Shown here: one piece after another, positions 55,323-63,795 of the stretch
Layout: each line of letters begins with the position of its first letter
Position numbering within the stretch: position 1 is the first letter of the stretch
Assembly (NCBI RefSeq): GCF_018304945.1
Contig: NZ_JAGQEE010000006.1
Location: 248,001-312,000, forward strand
Length of the DNA: 64,000 nucleotides
Direction of reading: 5' to 3'
Source of the DNA: Collimonas humicola
GTDB lineage: Bacteria > Pseudomonadota > Gammaproteobacteria > Burkholderiales > Burkholderiaceae_D
Translations under genes and position numbers: made by a program
Notes under the pieces: generated by a model
Databases searched by the model: none
Told to the model about the DNA's origin: nothing
What the model saw: the letters and a program-made list of their open reading frames with translations, nothing else

Positions 55323-58139
55323 ATGAATCGCAAACACATCAGTCGTTTTCCCTTGTCAGTAGTATCCATCGCCGTCATGAGCTCGCTTGCAGCCTGCGGC
55401 GGCGGAGGCGGCGGTTCCAGCAGTCCCGATGGCGCCCAGCAGCCGGTCTCCACCAATCCGGCGCCGACCACAGCGGCGCCGGCAGCGGCAGCGCCGATCC
55501 TCAATACCAGCGATCCGAGCAATGCCAATGCGGCCCATGCGCGCGGCATCACCGGCGCCGGCGTGACGGTGGCGGTAGTCGATACCGATTTCAACGTCTC
55601 CGATCCCGAGTTTGCCGGACGCCTGGTCAAGACCGTGTATGCCAGCGGCGGCGCCGGCAATCCGCACGGCAGCGAAGTGGCGGAAGCCCTGGGCGGCAGC
55701 AGCTATGGCGTCGCGCCGTCGGTGAGCATGCTGGGGGCAGCGGTCGGCACCGGCGGCGACAACGTTTCTTTTAACACTCCGGTGTACCAGGATTTGTTCA
55801 ACAAGGGCGCGCGCATCTTCAACCAGTCGAACGCCTTCGGCTCGATCGCCGCGCCGGCCGGCAATGGCCCCACCTTCTACAATATCTATCAGCCGTTCGT
55901 CAGCCAGGGCAGCCTGTTCATCTGGGCTGCCGGCAATGACAGTAGCGCCCATCCCAGCCTGACGGCCGGTTTGCCTGCCCTCTATCCGGACCTGCAAAAG
56001 GGCTGGCTGGCCGTGGTGGCGGTGAACGCCGCCGGCGGCGCGCAAGGCTACAGCAGCAGCGATACCACGCCGGGCGTGCTGTCCAGCTATTCCAACCGCT
56101 GCGGCGAAGCCGCCAACTGGTGCCTGGCGGCGCCCGGCGATTTCATCTCGGCGACGGCCAACGGCCGCGTCTACGGCACCTCGTTTGCGACGCCTGCGGT
56201 CACTGGCGCCGCGGCCCTGGTGCAGCAAGCCTTTCCCTGGATGAGCGCCGACCAGATCCGCCAGACCATCCTGTCGACCGCCACCAGCATGGGCGACACC
56301 GCCACCTACGGCTGGGGTTTGCTGAATGCCGGCAAGGCCGCCAGCGGGCCGGCATTGTTCGATACGCGGCTGACGCTGGGCGGCAATTTCGTCGCTAAAT
56401 TCGATGCAGTCAGCTCGACCTTCGGCAACGACATCGGCGGCAATGCCGGCTTGCTCAAGGATGGCAGCGGCACGCTGACCCTGGCCGGCAATAACACTTA
56501 CAGCGGCGCTACCGAAGTGCTCAAGGGCACGCTCAATGTCACCGGCGCGGTAGCGACCGCGGTCACGATTGACAGCGCAGGCGTCCTCTCCGGCGCCGGC
56601 GGCAAGGTCGGCGGCAGCGTGTTCAACTACGGCCGCCTCAGCAATACCGGCAGCGGCATGACCATCAACGGCAATTACACAGCCAGCGCCAGCGCCGTGC
56701 TGGCCAATCAGTTCAATTCGACCTTGACGGTGGGCGGCAGCGCGGCGCTCGGCAATTCGCACCTGGTCGCTACCACGCCGGCCGGCAGCAGCGATCCGTC
56801 CGGCTACGTGGCGCAGCAGGTCGGCGTCAAAGGCAAGGTGCTGACCGCCGCCAGCGGCGTTAACGGCCAGTTCCAGGATGTCTCGTTCGAGCATGACGGC
56901 ACCGCTTTCAATCCGGGCACTTTCCTGAGCGCGACGCTGGGCTATACGCCAAACGAGGTCGACCTCACCATCGCCCGCAACAGTGTGCAGGCGGTTGCGG
57001 CACAAGCGTTTGCCGCCGATCCTACCCGCAACAACAGCGCCGCCAACGTCGAGCAAGGGCTGAAAGCGGCCGACGCCATGGTCGCCAGCGGCAACACCGG
57101 CGGCAGCAATGCGGCTTTCCTGAGCAGCGCCGCGGCGATCCAGCGCACGGCGGATATTGCCGCCGCGGGCCAGGTGCTGGACAGCTTGTCCGGGCAGATC
57201 TACGCCTCCTCGCAAGCGCTGACTTTCCAGCAGTCGCAAGCCATCAACCGCGATTTGTCGAATCGCCTGGCGCTGCTGGGCAGCCCGATGCCGTCGCAGG
57301 CCAAGGCCGGATTGTGGGCCAGCGTGATCGGCGCCACCGGCAAGCTCGGCCAGTCGGGCTACTCTTCGGCTGATACCTCGACCTGGGGCGGCCAGTTCGG
57401 TTTCGATACCCATCTGAACGACCAGGCGATCGTCGGCGCCGCGCTGTCGTACTCGGAAAGCAAGGCCAGCTTCGACCGCTTCGGCGGCGCCTCCAACAGC
57501 CAGGACGCCAGCCTGTCCCTGTACGGTCGCTATGCGCTCAGCAAGGACGGCGTGTATGTCTCCGGCCGCGCCGGCGTCGCCAGCGTCAGCAGCAAGATCA
57601 ACCGCACCGCGATACTCGGCAGCGAAGTCGACAGCCTGTCCGCCAAGCATCACGACAGCATGCTTTCAGCCTATGCCGAAACCGGCTACGTGCGCCAGCT
57701 GTCGCCGACAGCGACGCTGACACCGTTTGCCGGCATCAGCTACGACCGTCTCAAGCGCGGCGGCTTCAGCGAAACCGGCAGCGCGTTCGGCCTGACCGCC
57801 GGCAGCAGCACTTATCAGCAGACTGCAAGCGTATTGGGTTTGCGCGGCGACACCAAGCTGGACTGGTTTGCCGGCAGCAGCAACCTGCAAGCCTATGGCG
57901 CCTGGCAGCACGGCTTTAACGGCGGCAAGCTGGATTTCAACGCGGCCTTCGTGGGCGCGCCGGTTGCAGGCTTTACCGTGCAGGGCATCGGCCTGCCGCG
58001 CAACAGCGGCTGGGCTGGCATCGGCATCACCACCGCGGTCAGCCGCAAGTGGAGCTGGTACGGCAATTACGATGCGCAGTTCGGCAAGGGCGGCGTGGTC
58101 AACAATGTGTTCTCGGTGGGTGCCCGCATGTCTTTCTGA
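55323..58139 (+). CDS. Lipidated subtilisin-like autotransporter protease (SphB1/NalP type)
   Basis: 938 residues. Signal sequence with lipobox SLAAC (Cys25), then a Gly/Ser/Pro/Ala-rich linker (26-60). The S8 protease domain carries Asp87 (VAVVDTDFN), His115 (NPHGSEVAE), oxyanion Asn205 (AAGND) and Ser287 (GTSFATPAVTG). An autotransporter-associated beta-strand repeat (GNNTYSGATEVLKGTLNVTG, about 394-413) and a C-terminal beta-barrel (about 660-938, ending MSF) follow. Lipobox plus S8 plus barrel is the SphB1/NalP design, which processes other surface proteins. Upstream is an AT-rich gap. Confidence 0.92.
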   Translation: MNRKHISRFPLSVVSIAVMSSLAACGGGGGGSSSPDGAQQPVSTNPAPTTAAPAAAAPILNTSDPSNANAAHARGITGAGVTVAVVDTDFNVSDPEFAGRLVKTVYASGGAGNPHGSEVAEALGGSSYGVAPSVSMLGAAVGTGGDNVSFNTPVYQDLFNKGARIFNQSNAFGSIAAPAGNGPTFYNIYQPFVSQGSLFIWAAGNDSSAHPSLTAGLPALYPDLQKGWLAVVAVNAAGGAQGYSSSDTTPGVLSSYSNRCGEAANWCLAAPGDFISATANGRVYGTSFATPAVTGAAALVQQAFPWMSADQIRQTILSTATSMGDTATYGWGLLNAGKAASGPALFDTRLTLGGNFVAKFDAVSSTFGNDIGGNAGLLKDGSGTLTLAGNNTYSGATEVLKGTLNVTGAVATAVTIDSAGVLSGAGGKVGGSVFNYGRLSNTGSGMTINGNYTASASAVLANQFNSTLTVGGSAALGNSHLVATTPAGSSDPSGYVAQQVGVKGKVLTAASGVNGQFQDVSFEHDGTAFNPGTFLSATLGYTPNEVDLTIARNSVQAVAAQAFAADPTRNNSAANVEQGLKAADAMVASGNTGGSNAAFLSSAAAIQRTADIAAAGQVLDSLSGQIYASSQALTFQQSQAINRDLSNRLALLGSPMPSQAKAGLWASVIGATGKLGQSGYSSADTSTWGGQFGFDTHLNDQAIVGAALSYSESKASFDRFGGASNSQDASLSLYGRYALSKDGVYVSGRAGVASVSSKINRTAILGSEVDSLSAKHHDSMLSAYAETGYVRQLSPTATLTPFAGISYDRLKRGGFSETGSAFGLTAGSSTYQQTASVLGLRGDTKLDWFAGSSNLQAYGAWQHGFNGGKLDFNAAFVGAPVAGFTVQGIGLPRNSGWAGIGITTAVSRKWSWYGNYDAQFGKGGVVNNVFSVGARMSF

Positions 58140-58186
58140 TGATGGCTGAACTCATCTCGTTTTGATCTCGGCGCACCGGGACAATA

Positions 58187-58230
58187 AAAAACGGCCGGTA
58201 TGACTCGCGAGAGCTATACCGGCCGTTTTA
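58187..58230. terminator. Bidirectional terminator between autotransporter and saccharopine-dehydrogenase gene
   Basis: AAAACGGCCGGTAT and ATACCGGCCGTTTT form a perfect 14-base stem with a 14-base loop; A/T flanks on both sides. Confidence 0.9.
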
Positions 58231-58260
58231 CCAACTACGCTTTGTTCGTGTGTTTGCGAT

Positions 58261-58299
58261 CAGCTTATGTAACCAGCTTATGTAACCAGCTTAGGCAAC
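58261..58299. repeat. 13-base tandem repeat at the end of the saccharopine-dehydrogenase gene
   Basis: CAGCTTATGTAAC occurs twice (58261-58286) and a third, diverged copy (CAGCTTAGGCAAC, 58287-58299) covers the stop codon of the gene. Slippage duplication. Confidence 0.8.
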
Positions 58300-59451
58300 C
58301 GCTTTCAATTTGTTGAAATCGGTATTGCTGGCCGGTGCAAAGCCGCCGTGGGCAGGCGCGTGGCTGGCGTAGAACTGGCCGAAGCGGTTGCCCAGGAAGT
58401 CGGACAAAGTCGCTTGTTCCTGGCGCACGAAGCCGCTTTGCGGCAGCACGCCGGTCACCACCAGGTCGACCATCGCGCAAATGCCTGCCGCGGTAGTCAG
58501 CTGGATCGCCGACAGCAGCTGGCCGTTGACGTGCTGGCTGTAGATCTTCTTGGCATAGGTTTCTTGCTCAAGGCGGCCGTCGCGCATGCCGCTGACGCTG
58601 ACGAAAGTCAGCACCACGTCTTGCTTGGTGATCGGGATCGAGGTTTCCAGCACTTCCTTCAGGATCGGACGGCGTTCCAGCTTGCCCAGTTGCAGGTCGC
58701 GCACCAGGATCTTGATGATGTCGCGATGGCCAGGGTAGCGCACGGTCTTGTAATCCAGGTTCTGGATCCGGCCTTGCCAGCTTTCGCACAGGGTGCCGAG
58801 GCCGCCCGAGGTGTTGAAGGCTTCGTAGTCGATGCCGTCCAGCGAGAAATGCTCCAGCTCTTCCAGCGGCGAAGTTTCGCGCAGGGTGCCGTCGACAATC
58901 GCTTCGCAAGGATTGCAGTACTCGTTGATCAGGCCGTCGGTGCTCCAGGTCAGGTTGTATTTGAGTGCGTTGCTCGGGAAGGTTGGCAGCGCGCCCACGC
59001 GCATCTTGACGTCGTGCAGGGTCTCAAAACGGTTGGCGACATCGTTGGCGACGATCGAAATGAAGCCGGGCGCCAGGCCGCATTGCGGCACGAAGGCGGT
59101 GGTCGAATCCTGCGCGATCGATTTGACGAAACGGGTGCTCTCGACATCTTCGGTCAGGTCGAAGTAGTGCGAGTGGGCGGCCTTGGCCGCTGCCGCGATG
59201 ACCGGGGTCAGGAAGTAAGGGCAGGCCGACAGAGTGACGTCATGGCCGCTGATCAGCTTGGTCACGGTAGGGGCGTGCGAAATGTCCGCCAGGATCGTCG
59301 TGACGTTCGGAAAGCCCGCTTGCTTGACGTATTCCAGGCGTTGCGGATCGCGGTCGGCCACGGTCAGGATATAGTCGCCTGTGTGCGACAACAGGTTGAG
59401 GATAGCGTCGCCGATTTTGCCGGCGCCTAGTAGGATCAGTTTGGTAGTCAT
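58291..59451 (-). CDS. Saccharopine dehydrogenase-family oxidoreductase
   Basis: 386 residues. TTKLILLGAGKIGDAIL is the NAD(P)-binding glycine motif; DVTLSACPYFLTPVIAAAAKAAHSHYFDLTED and PQCGLAPGFISIVANDVA fit the family. ATG at 59451 (MTTKLILLGAG) chosen over a GTG at 59463. Together with the divergent Lrp-type regulator, this pair most likely concerns lysine or another amino acid's breakdown; the exact substrate is not shown. Ends in the tandem repeat. Confidence 0.88.
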   Translation of the reverse strand: MTTKLILLGAGKIGDAILNLLSHTGDYILTVADRDPQRLEYVKQAGFPNVTTILADISHAPTVTKLISGHDVTLSACPYFLTPVIAAAAKAAHSHYFDLTEDVESTRFVKSIAQDSTTAFVPQCGLAPGFISIVANDVANRFETLHDVKMRVGALPTFPSNALKYNLTWSTDGLINEYCNPCEAIVDGTLRETSPLEELEHFSLDGIDYEAFNTSGGLGTLCESWQGRIQNLDYKTVRYPGHRDIIKILVRDLQLGKLERRPILKEVLETSIPITKQDVVLTFVSVSGMRDGRLEQETYAKKIYSQHVNGQLLSAIQLTTAAGICAMVDLVVTGVLPQSGFVRQEQATLSDFLGNRFGQFYASHAPAHGGFAPASNTDFNKLKAVA

Positions 59452-59549
59452 GTCGTCGCTCACTCTTGGTTATGTAGTTATGGTCAATGCTGCTGTTCTG
59501 CTGGCACCATTCTAAATTCAAGCAAAGTCAGATAATAGAGTGTAAATAG

Positions 59550-59584
59550 TCGTCAAAATGTATAATAACGATACAATTTGACGA
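59550..59584. promoter_or_regulatory. Operator palindrome between the dehydrogenase and Lrp-type genes
   Basis: TCGTCAAAATGTAT (59550-59563), 7-base spacer, ATACAATTTGACGA (59571-59584): 13 of 14 bases complementary. It overlaps TATAAT at 59561-59566, a plausible -10 box for the Lrp gene. Likely the binding site of that regulator. Confidence 0.65.
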
Positions 59585-59606
59585 ACATTAGAGATGGATT
59601 GTCGCG

Positions 59607-60053
59607 ATGAGAGAGAAACTCGACGAAGTCGACCACAAAATCCTGGCCTTGCTGATGGATGACGCCCGGCTTTCCATGGCCACCGTCGCCAAGCGCGTCG
59701 GCATCGCCCGCACCACTGCGATAGCGCGCCTGGCGGCGATGGAAAAGAAAGGCGTGATCGCCGGTTACGGCGTGCGGCTGGACCTTGAGCTGTACCAGCC
59801 GGCGGTGCGCGCCTATGTCGGCATTTCGATTGATTCCCGCAATGCACCACTTTTGGTGCAGCAGTTGCAAAAAATGTCACAGGTCGAGACGCTTTGCGCG
59901 GTCAGCGGCGTGATCGACTATATGCTGACCTTGCGCTGCCAGTCGACCGACGAGCTGGACCGCCTGCTGGACCAGATCGGCGCCATGGAAGGCGTGCGCC
60001 ACACTTCGACTTCCATCATCCTGAGCAAGCGCATCGATCGCGGCCCGATTTGA
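59607..60053 (+). CDS. Lrp/AsnC-family regulator
   Basis: 148 residues. Winged helix-turn-helix (LDEVDHKILALLMDDARLSMATVAKRVGIARTTAIARLAAMEKKG) and a RAM ligand-binding domain (VRAYVGISIDSRNAPLLVQQLQ). Divergent from the saccharopine-dehydrogenase gene, with a shared operator. Probably a local, amino-acid-responsive regulator. Confidence 0.93.
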   Translation: MREKLDEVDHKILALLMDDARLSMATVAKRVGIARTTAIARLAAMEKKGVIAGYGVRLDLELYQPAVRAYVGISIDSRNAPLLVQQLQKMSQVETLCAVSGVIDYMLTLRCQSTDELDRLLDQIGAMEGVRHTSTSIILSKRIDRGPI

Positions 60054-60134
60054 GCGGCCCGGGAGATATGTGATTTATCTATAACTGTTATACAAATAAT
60101 AAAGCAGACATGAATGCTGCACTGCCATATAGTT

Positions 60135-60207
60135 ACACCTGTCTCCTCCAACACCTCCTAAGGTTTGGATTCAACCCGCTACCGCAAGGTCAGGCGGGTT
60201 TTTTTTT
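60135..60207 (+). ncRNA. Small RNA with two anti-Shine-Dalgarno elements, copy B
   Basis: CACCTGTCTC-CTCC-AACACCTCCTAAGG, TGGATTC and a terminator (AACCCGC / GCGGGTT, then a T-run). CTCCTCC and ACCTCCT are complementary to the Shine-Dalgarno. Promoter boxes CAGACA (60105-60110) and TATAGT (60128-60133) are 17 bases apart, putting the start near 60139. A second copy with the same order is at 28037-28116. Resembles the betaproteobacterial toxic small RNAs that carry anti-SD motifs. It has no gene nearby except the upstream Lrp gene. Confidence 0.75.
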
Positions 60208-60319
60208 GCCTTGGCAATATGTAATTCATCGATAGTCCCGGAGATAACCGCTGCTCTGGCCTTGTGTCTGCTGCACCCCGTTGTCGGCCGGTCAGGCCGC
60301 GGCAATAGTCGCCGGTTGC

Positions 60320-60588
60320 CTAGGGCCTGTTAACAATTAATTTGGGAGATGCGTTCAAGCCAAAACGTGTGCTGGCAAGGCGCGTGGCGTAGCTGGGGCT
60401 GAAGCCCCAGCAAGCCATGCAACGCCGCCAGCGCACGTTTTGGCTTGAACCCTCCGGGAACGGCTGCAGGCGTCACATGCCGTCGTTACTCCTCCTTGCC
60501 GTAGCACCGCTACGTCGCGTCGTCGCGCCTAGGCCTGTAACGCCTGCCGCGCGTTCGCACTCCCAAATTAATTGTTAACAGGCCCTAG
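60320..60588. mobile_element. MITE-like element with 29-base perfect terminal inverted repeats
   Basis: 60320-60348 and 60560-60588 are perfect inverted repeats beginning CTAGGGCCTGTTAACA. The outer CTAG may be a target duplication. Inside are two more inverted repeats: one around 60353-60455 (TTCAAGCCAAAACG / CGTTTTGGCTTGAA, with inner GGGGCT-GAA-GCCCC) and one around 60472-60552 (CAGGCGT / ACGCCTG). No coding frame. A transposase from elsewhere would be needed for movement. Confidence 0.8.
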
Positions 60589-60650
60589 TGGGCTTGGGAG
60601 TTACGCTGAGTTATGATGCTTTGTCACCGCCAACTACCAATTACGTCGCC

Positions 60651-61706
60651 ATGAACACTCTTTCTCCCCCGTCGCCCGCAAGAGGCCTGTCATTCTGGTG
60701 GAAGCCAGCCTTGTTTGTGCTGGTGGCCGTGATCGGCCTGTACTACGTCAAATGGTCGCCTTACTACCTGAAATCTTTCGTCGCCGCCGACAAGCACAGC
60801 ATCGGCACCTCGATTCTCAACGACAGCCCGGGCGAGCCGATGAGCGCGGCCTTGAGCTACGCCAAAGTGTATTTCCTGGCCATCTGGAAAGCGGCGGTGC
60901 TGGGCGTGATCCTGGGTTCCTTGCTGCAAGTGCTGATTCCGCGCGACTGGCTGTTGCGCATGTTCGGCGGCAGCAGTTTCGGCTCGGCCCTGCGCGGCGG
61001 CCTGTTTGCCTTGCCGGGCATGATGTGCACCTGCTGCGCCGCGCCGGTGGTAGCGGGCATGCGCCGCCAGCAGGTTTCGGTGGGCGCGGCGCTGGCCTTC
61101 TGGATCGCCAATCCGGTATTGAATCCAGCAACGCTGGTATTCATGGGTTTCGTGCTGGGCTGGGGCTTCGTCGCCTTGCGCCTGGTAGCCGGCATCGCCC
61201 TGGTGCTAGGCGTTGCAATGATCGCCCAGCGCATTTCGCGGCCGCAGCAGATGCCTGAGGCAACGCTGGCAGCGGTGGCTGAAGCCAGCGCTCCTGAGCA
61301 GAAAAATTTCATGGCGCGCTGGGCGCGCAGCCTGTGGCAGCTGTTCTGGAGCACCATCCCGGTGTACGTGCTGGCAGTACTGGTGCTGGGCGCGGCGCGG
61401 GTCTGGCTATTCCCGCACGTCGACGGCGCCATGGGCAACAGTTTGCTGTGGCTGCTGCCGATGGCGACTGTCGGCATGCTGTTCATGATCCCAACCGCTG
61501 CAGAGATTCCCATCGTGCAGACCATGCTGTCGCTCGGCATGGGCATGGCGCCCGCAGTGGCGCTCTTGATGACGCTGCCGAGCGTCAGCCTGCCTTCGCT
61601 GCTGATGCTGCGCAAGGACTTCGACGGCAGGGTGCTGGTGGTGGTGGGTTTGCTGACGGTGCTGGTGGGAGTGGTCAGCGGCCTGGTGGGCGCACTGCTG
61701 TTGTAA
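60651..61706 (+). CDS. Permease of the DUF318/UPF0718 family with Cys motif
   Basis: 351 residues, about eight membrane segments. GMMCTCCAAPVVAGMRR (around 125-141) holds three cysteines at the end of a helix, as in the UPF0718/ArsP-type permease family; FWIANPVLNPATLVF and FMIPTAAEIPIVQTM are other conserved loops. ArsP members export methylarsenicals; the substrate here is not known. ATG at 60651. A MITE-like element ends 62 bases upstream. Confidence 0.85.
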   Translation: MNTLSPPSPARGLSFWWKPALFVLVAVIGLYYVKWSPYYLKSFVAADKHSIGTSILNDSPGEPMSAALSYAKVYFLAIWKAAVLGVILGSLLQVLIPRDWLLRMFGGSSFGSALRGGLFALPGMMCTCCAAPVVAGMRRQQVSVGAALAFWIANPVLNPATLVFMGFVLGWGFVALRLVAGIALVLGVAMIAQRISRPQQMPEATLAAVAEASAPEQKNFMARWARSLWQLFWSTIPVYVLAVLVLGAARVWLFPHVDGAMGNSLLWLLPMATVGMLFMIPTAAEIPIVQTMLSLGMGMAPAVALLMTLPSVSLPSLLMLRKDFDGRVLVVVGLLTVLVGVVSGLVGALLL

Positions 61707-61748
61707 ACCGGCCTCGCCGCCAGCTTGCTAGATCGAAGAATGGACGCC

Positions 61749-62345
61749 ATGAGGAAAAACGCTTTTCTTTTTACGCTGCTATGCGGCGTCTTCGCCAGCG
61801 CCCAGGCTGCTTCTCTGCCAAAAAATATCATTGGCCAAATCCCCGCCGGCTACGAGGTACTTTCCTACAAGAGCGGACAACTGAACGACGACAAGCTGGA
61901 AGACTTCCTGGTCGCCGTACGCAAAGCCGATGAAAAGGATATTGCCGAAAAAACCGGCAAGGCCCCGCGCCGTCCGCTCCTGCTGTTTGTCCAGAATGCC
62001 GACGGCAGCTATACCTTGGCCAAACGCAACGATCACGTGATTTTTGCGGTTGACGAAGGCGGCCAGTGCGATCCGTTCGAAGACGGCGAGGAGGGGCTGG
62101 CGATCAAGAATCATTACTTCACCGTACAAAACGGGGTCGCCTGTGGCTCCCATTGGACCGATTACATCACTTTCCGCTACGAGCCGAAAATGCATGACTG
62201 GATTTTCCACAAGCGCATCAGCGAAACCTGGGTCATGAACAACAGCAAGGATCCGAACGCTGGCGCACTGATTCCGGGAAACCGGTGGCTTGAAAGCGGC
62301 AAGGGTAAGCCGCCCGTGCCGTTTGAAAAATACAGCGCCGATTAA
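61749..62345 (+). CDS. Secreted hypothetical protein
   Basis: 198 residues with a signal peptide (MRKNAFLFTLLCGVFASAQA). The mature part has acidic and aromatic stretches, such as KRNDHVIFAVDEGGQCDPFEDGEEG and VACGSHWTDYITFRYEP, with two cysteines that could pair. I do not recognise the family. It could start at 61740. Follows the permease on the same strand. Confidence 0.7.
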   Translation: MRKNAFLFTLLCGVFASAQAASLPKNIIGQIPAGYEVLSYKSGQLNDDKLEDFLVAVRKADEKDIAEKTGKAPRRPLLLFVQNADGSYTLAKRNDHVIFAVDEGGQCDPFEDGEEGLAIKNHYFTVQNGVACGSHWTDYITFRYEPKMHDWIFHKRISETWVMNNSKDPNAGALIPGNRWLESGKGKPPVPFEKYSAD

Positions 62346-62362
62346 AGCATCGGCATAGCATC

Positions 62363-63643
62363 TCAAGCTGCCTGGCAAACCATCGCCGCTTGTACTGGCT
62401 TAGGAAAGAACGGCAGCGCAATCAGGGCCAGCACACTTCCCAGCAGCCATACGCCTGACCAGCTGGCCAGCGTCAGGATATGCGGCAGCGCCAGCGGCGT
62501 CAGGAAGCACATCACGAACACGCTGGTGTTCGCCATGCCCAGCGCGGTGCCTGCATTGCGGGCGCCGGCGATGGTCGCCAGTTCGGTGTAGGCGACGCCG
62601 TGCCAGGCCGATACGCTGATGCCGGTAATCACCAGCGTCACGAGCAGCAGCGTCCCCATCAACGGTGTAACGGCAGGCAGCTGGCCGGCAAGCGTCACCA
62701 GCGCGGCAAGTGCTGCAAAAGCGACTGCAACCGAGATGGTGCAGCAGCGCAGGTACTCGCGGCGATTGCGGTTGCGGTCGGTCCAGCGGCCGCTCCAGAT
62801 CCGCATGATCATGGCGCCGCCTTGCAGTGCCGCCATGGCGGCAGTGATGGCAGCGATGCCGGCGTGGCCGAAATCGTGCAGGAAGACCGTGCCGAAAGAC
62901 AGTATCGCAAACTGCGGTGCGCACAGGATGCCGATGGCGGCGACGATGCTCCACAATTGACGGTCCTTTAACGGCGCCGGCCCGGCGGCCGCTGCCTTGG
63001 CAGCCTGGCCTGATGCTTTGTCTGCCGGCGCGGCGGCAGGTTCGTGCAGCCACAGCCAGGTGAAGAACAAGGTGACGAGGCAGAACAGGGCGAGTACGCC
63101 GTACACGGCGGCAAAGCCGAGATGGGCGGCCAGCACCGGCAGGATCAGGGCGCCGGCGGCGCCGCCTAGCGGTACGGCAGTCTGCCGTATGCTCATGGCC
63201 ATGCCGCGTTCGCTTTCGCCGAACCAGGTCATCACTGCGCGGCCGCTGGAGCCGTTGACGCTGCCGCCCAGCAAGCCGACCAGCAACAACCCGGCGGCCA
63301 GCAGCGGCAGGGCGGGTATGTGTCCGGCGACAGGCGCAACGAACAAGGCCATCAGCGCCAGCGCGGCGGCGGTAGCGGCGAGGCCGGTCAGCAGCACCGG
63401 GCGATCGCCCCAGCGGTCGGTCAGCAGGCCCCAGGGCAATTCACTGATTGCGATGCCCAGGCCCATCAGCCCGAGCACCAGGCCTAGCTCTGAATTGCTT
63501 AAATGGTAACTTGAACGTATCAGCACGGCGGTAATCGGAATGCCGCTGAAAGCGGCTGAGAAACTGGCGTTGGCTGCCACGCCGACGCCCAGCACTTTCC
63601 AGCGATGGCGGCGGTTATTGGTGAAATCTGCAGAGTGGGACAT
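62363..63643 (-). CDS. MFS transporter
   Basis: 426 residues, 12 membrane segments. GVGVAANASFSAAFSGIPITAVLIRSSYHLSNSELGLVLGLMGLG and ELPWGLLTDRWGDRPVLLTGL are major facilitator signatures. AGGAG precedes the ATG at 63643. It is divergent from a LysR gene, which is probably its regulator. Substrate unknown. Confidence 0.9.
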   Translation of the reverse strand: MSHSADFTNNRRHRWKVLGVGVAANASFSAAFSGIPITAVLIRSSYHLSNSELGLVLGLMGLGIAISELPWGLLTDRWGDRPVLLTGLAATAAALALMALFVAPVAGHIPALPLLAAGLLLVGLLGGSVNGSSGRAVMTWFGESERGMAMSIRQTAVPLGGAAGALILPVLAAHLGFAAVYGVLALFCLVTLFFTWLWLHEPAAAPADKASGQAAKAAAAGPAPLKDRQLWSIVAAIGILCAPQFAILSFGTVFLHDFGHAGIAAITAAMAALQGGAMIMRIWSGRWTDRNRNRREYLRCCTISVAVAFAALAALVTLAGQLPAVTPLMGTLLLVTLVITGISVSAWHGVAYTELATIAGARNAGTALGMANTSVFVMCFLTPLALPHILTLASWSGVWLLGSVLALIALPFFPKPVQAAMVCQAA

Positions 63644-63795
63644 CGAAATTCTCCTGTGAGATATAGGCTGGCAAGGATCAAGAGCTGGTAAGAAACGCAC
63701 TTGTTTTCACTGCTTGCAGCAAGTATCGCTTTGCGCGATACTTTTGAATATCAGATAGTTTTGAATCGATTGTTTTGAAAAACAGGACGATTAAC

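Noticed and set aside
55356-57653. A 765-codon open frame on the minus strand
   Set aside because: Antisense shadow of the autotransporter gene, Ala/Gly/Arg-rich without family resemblance.
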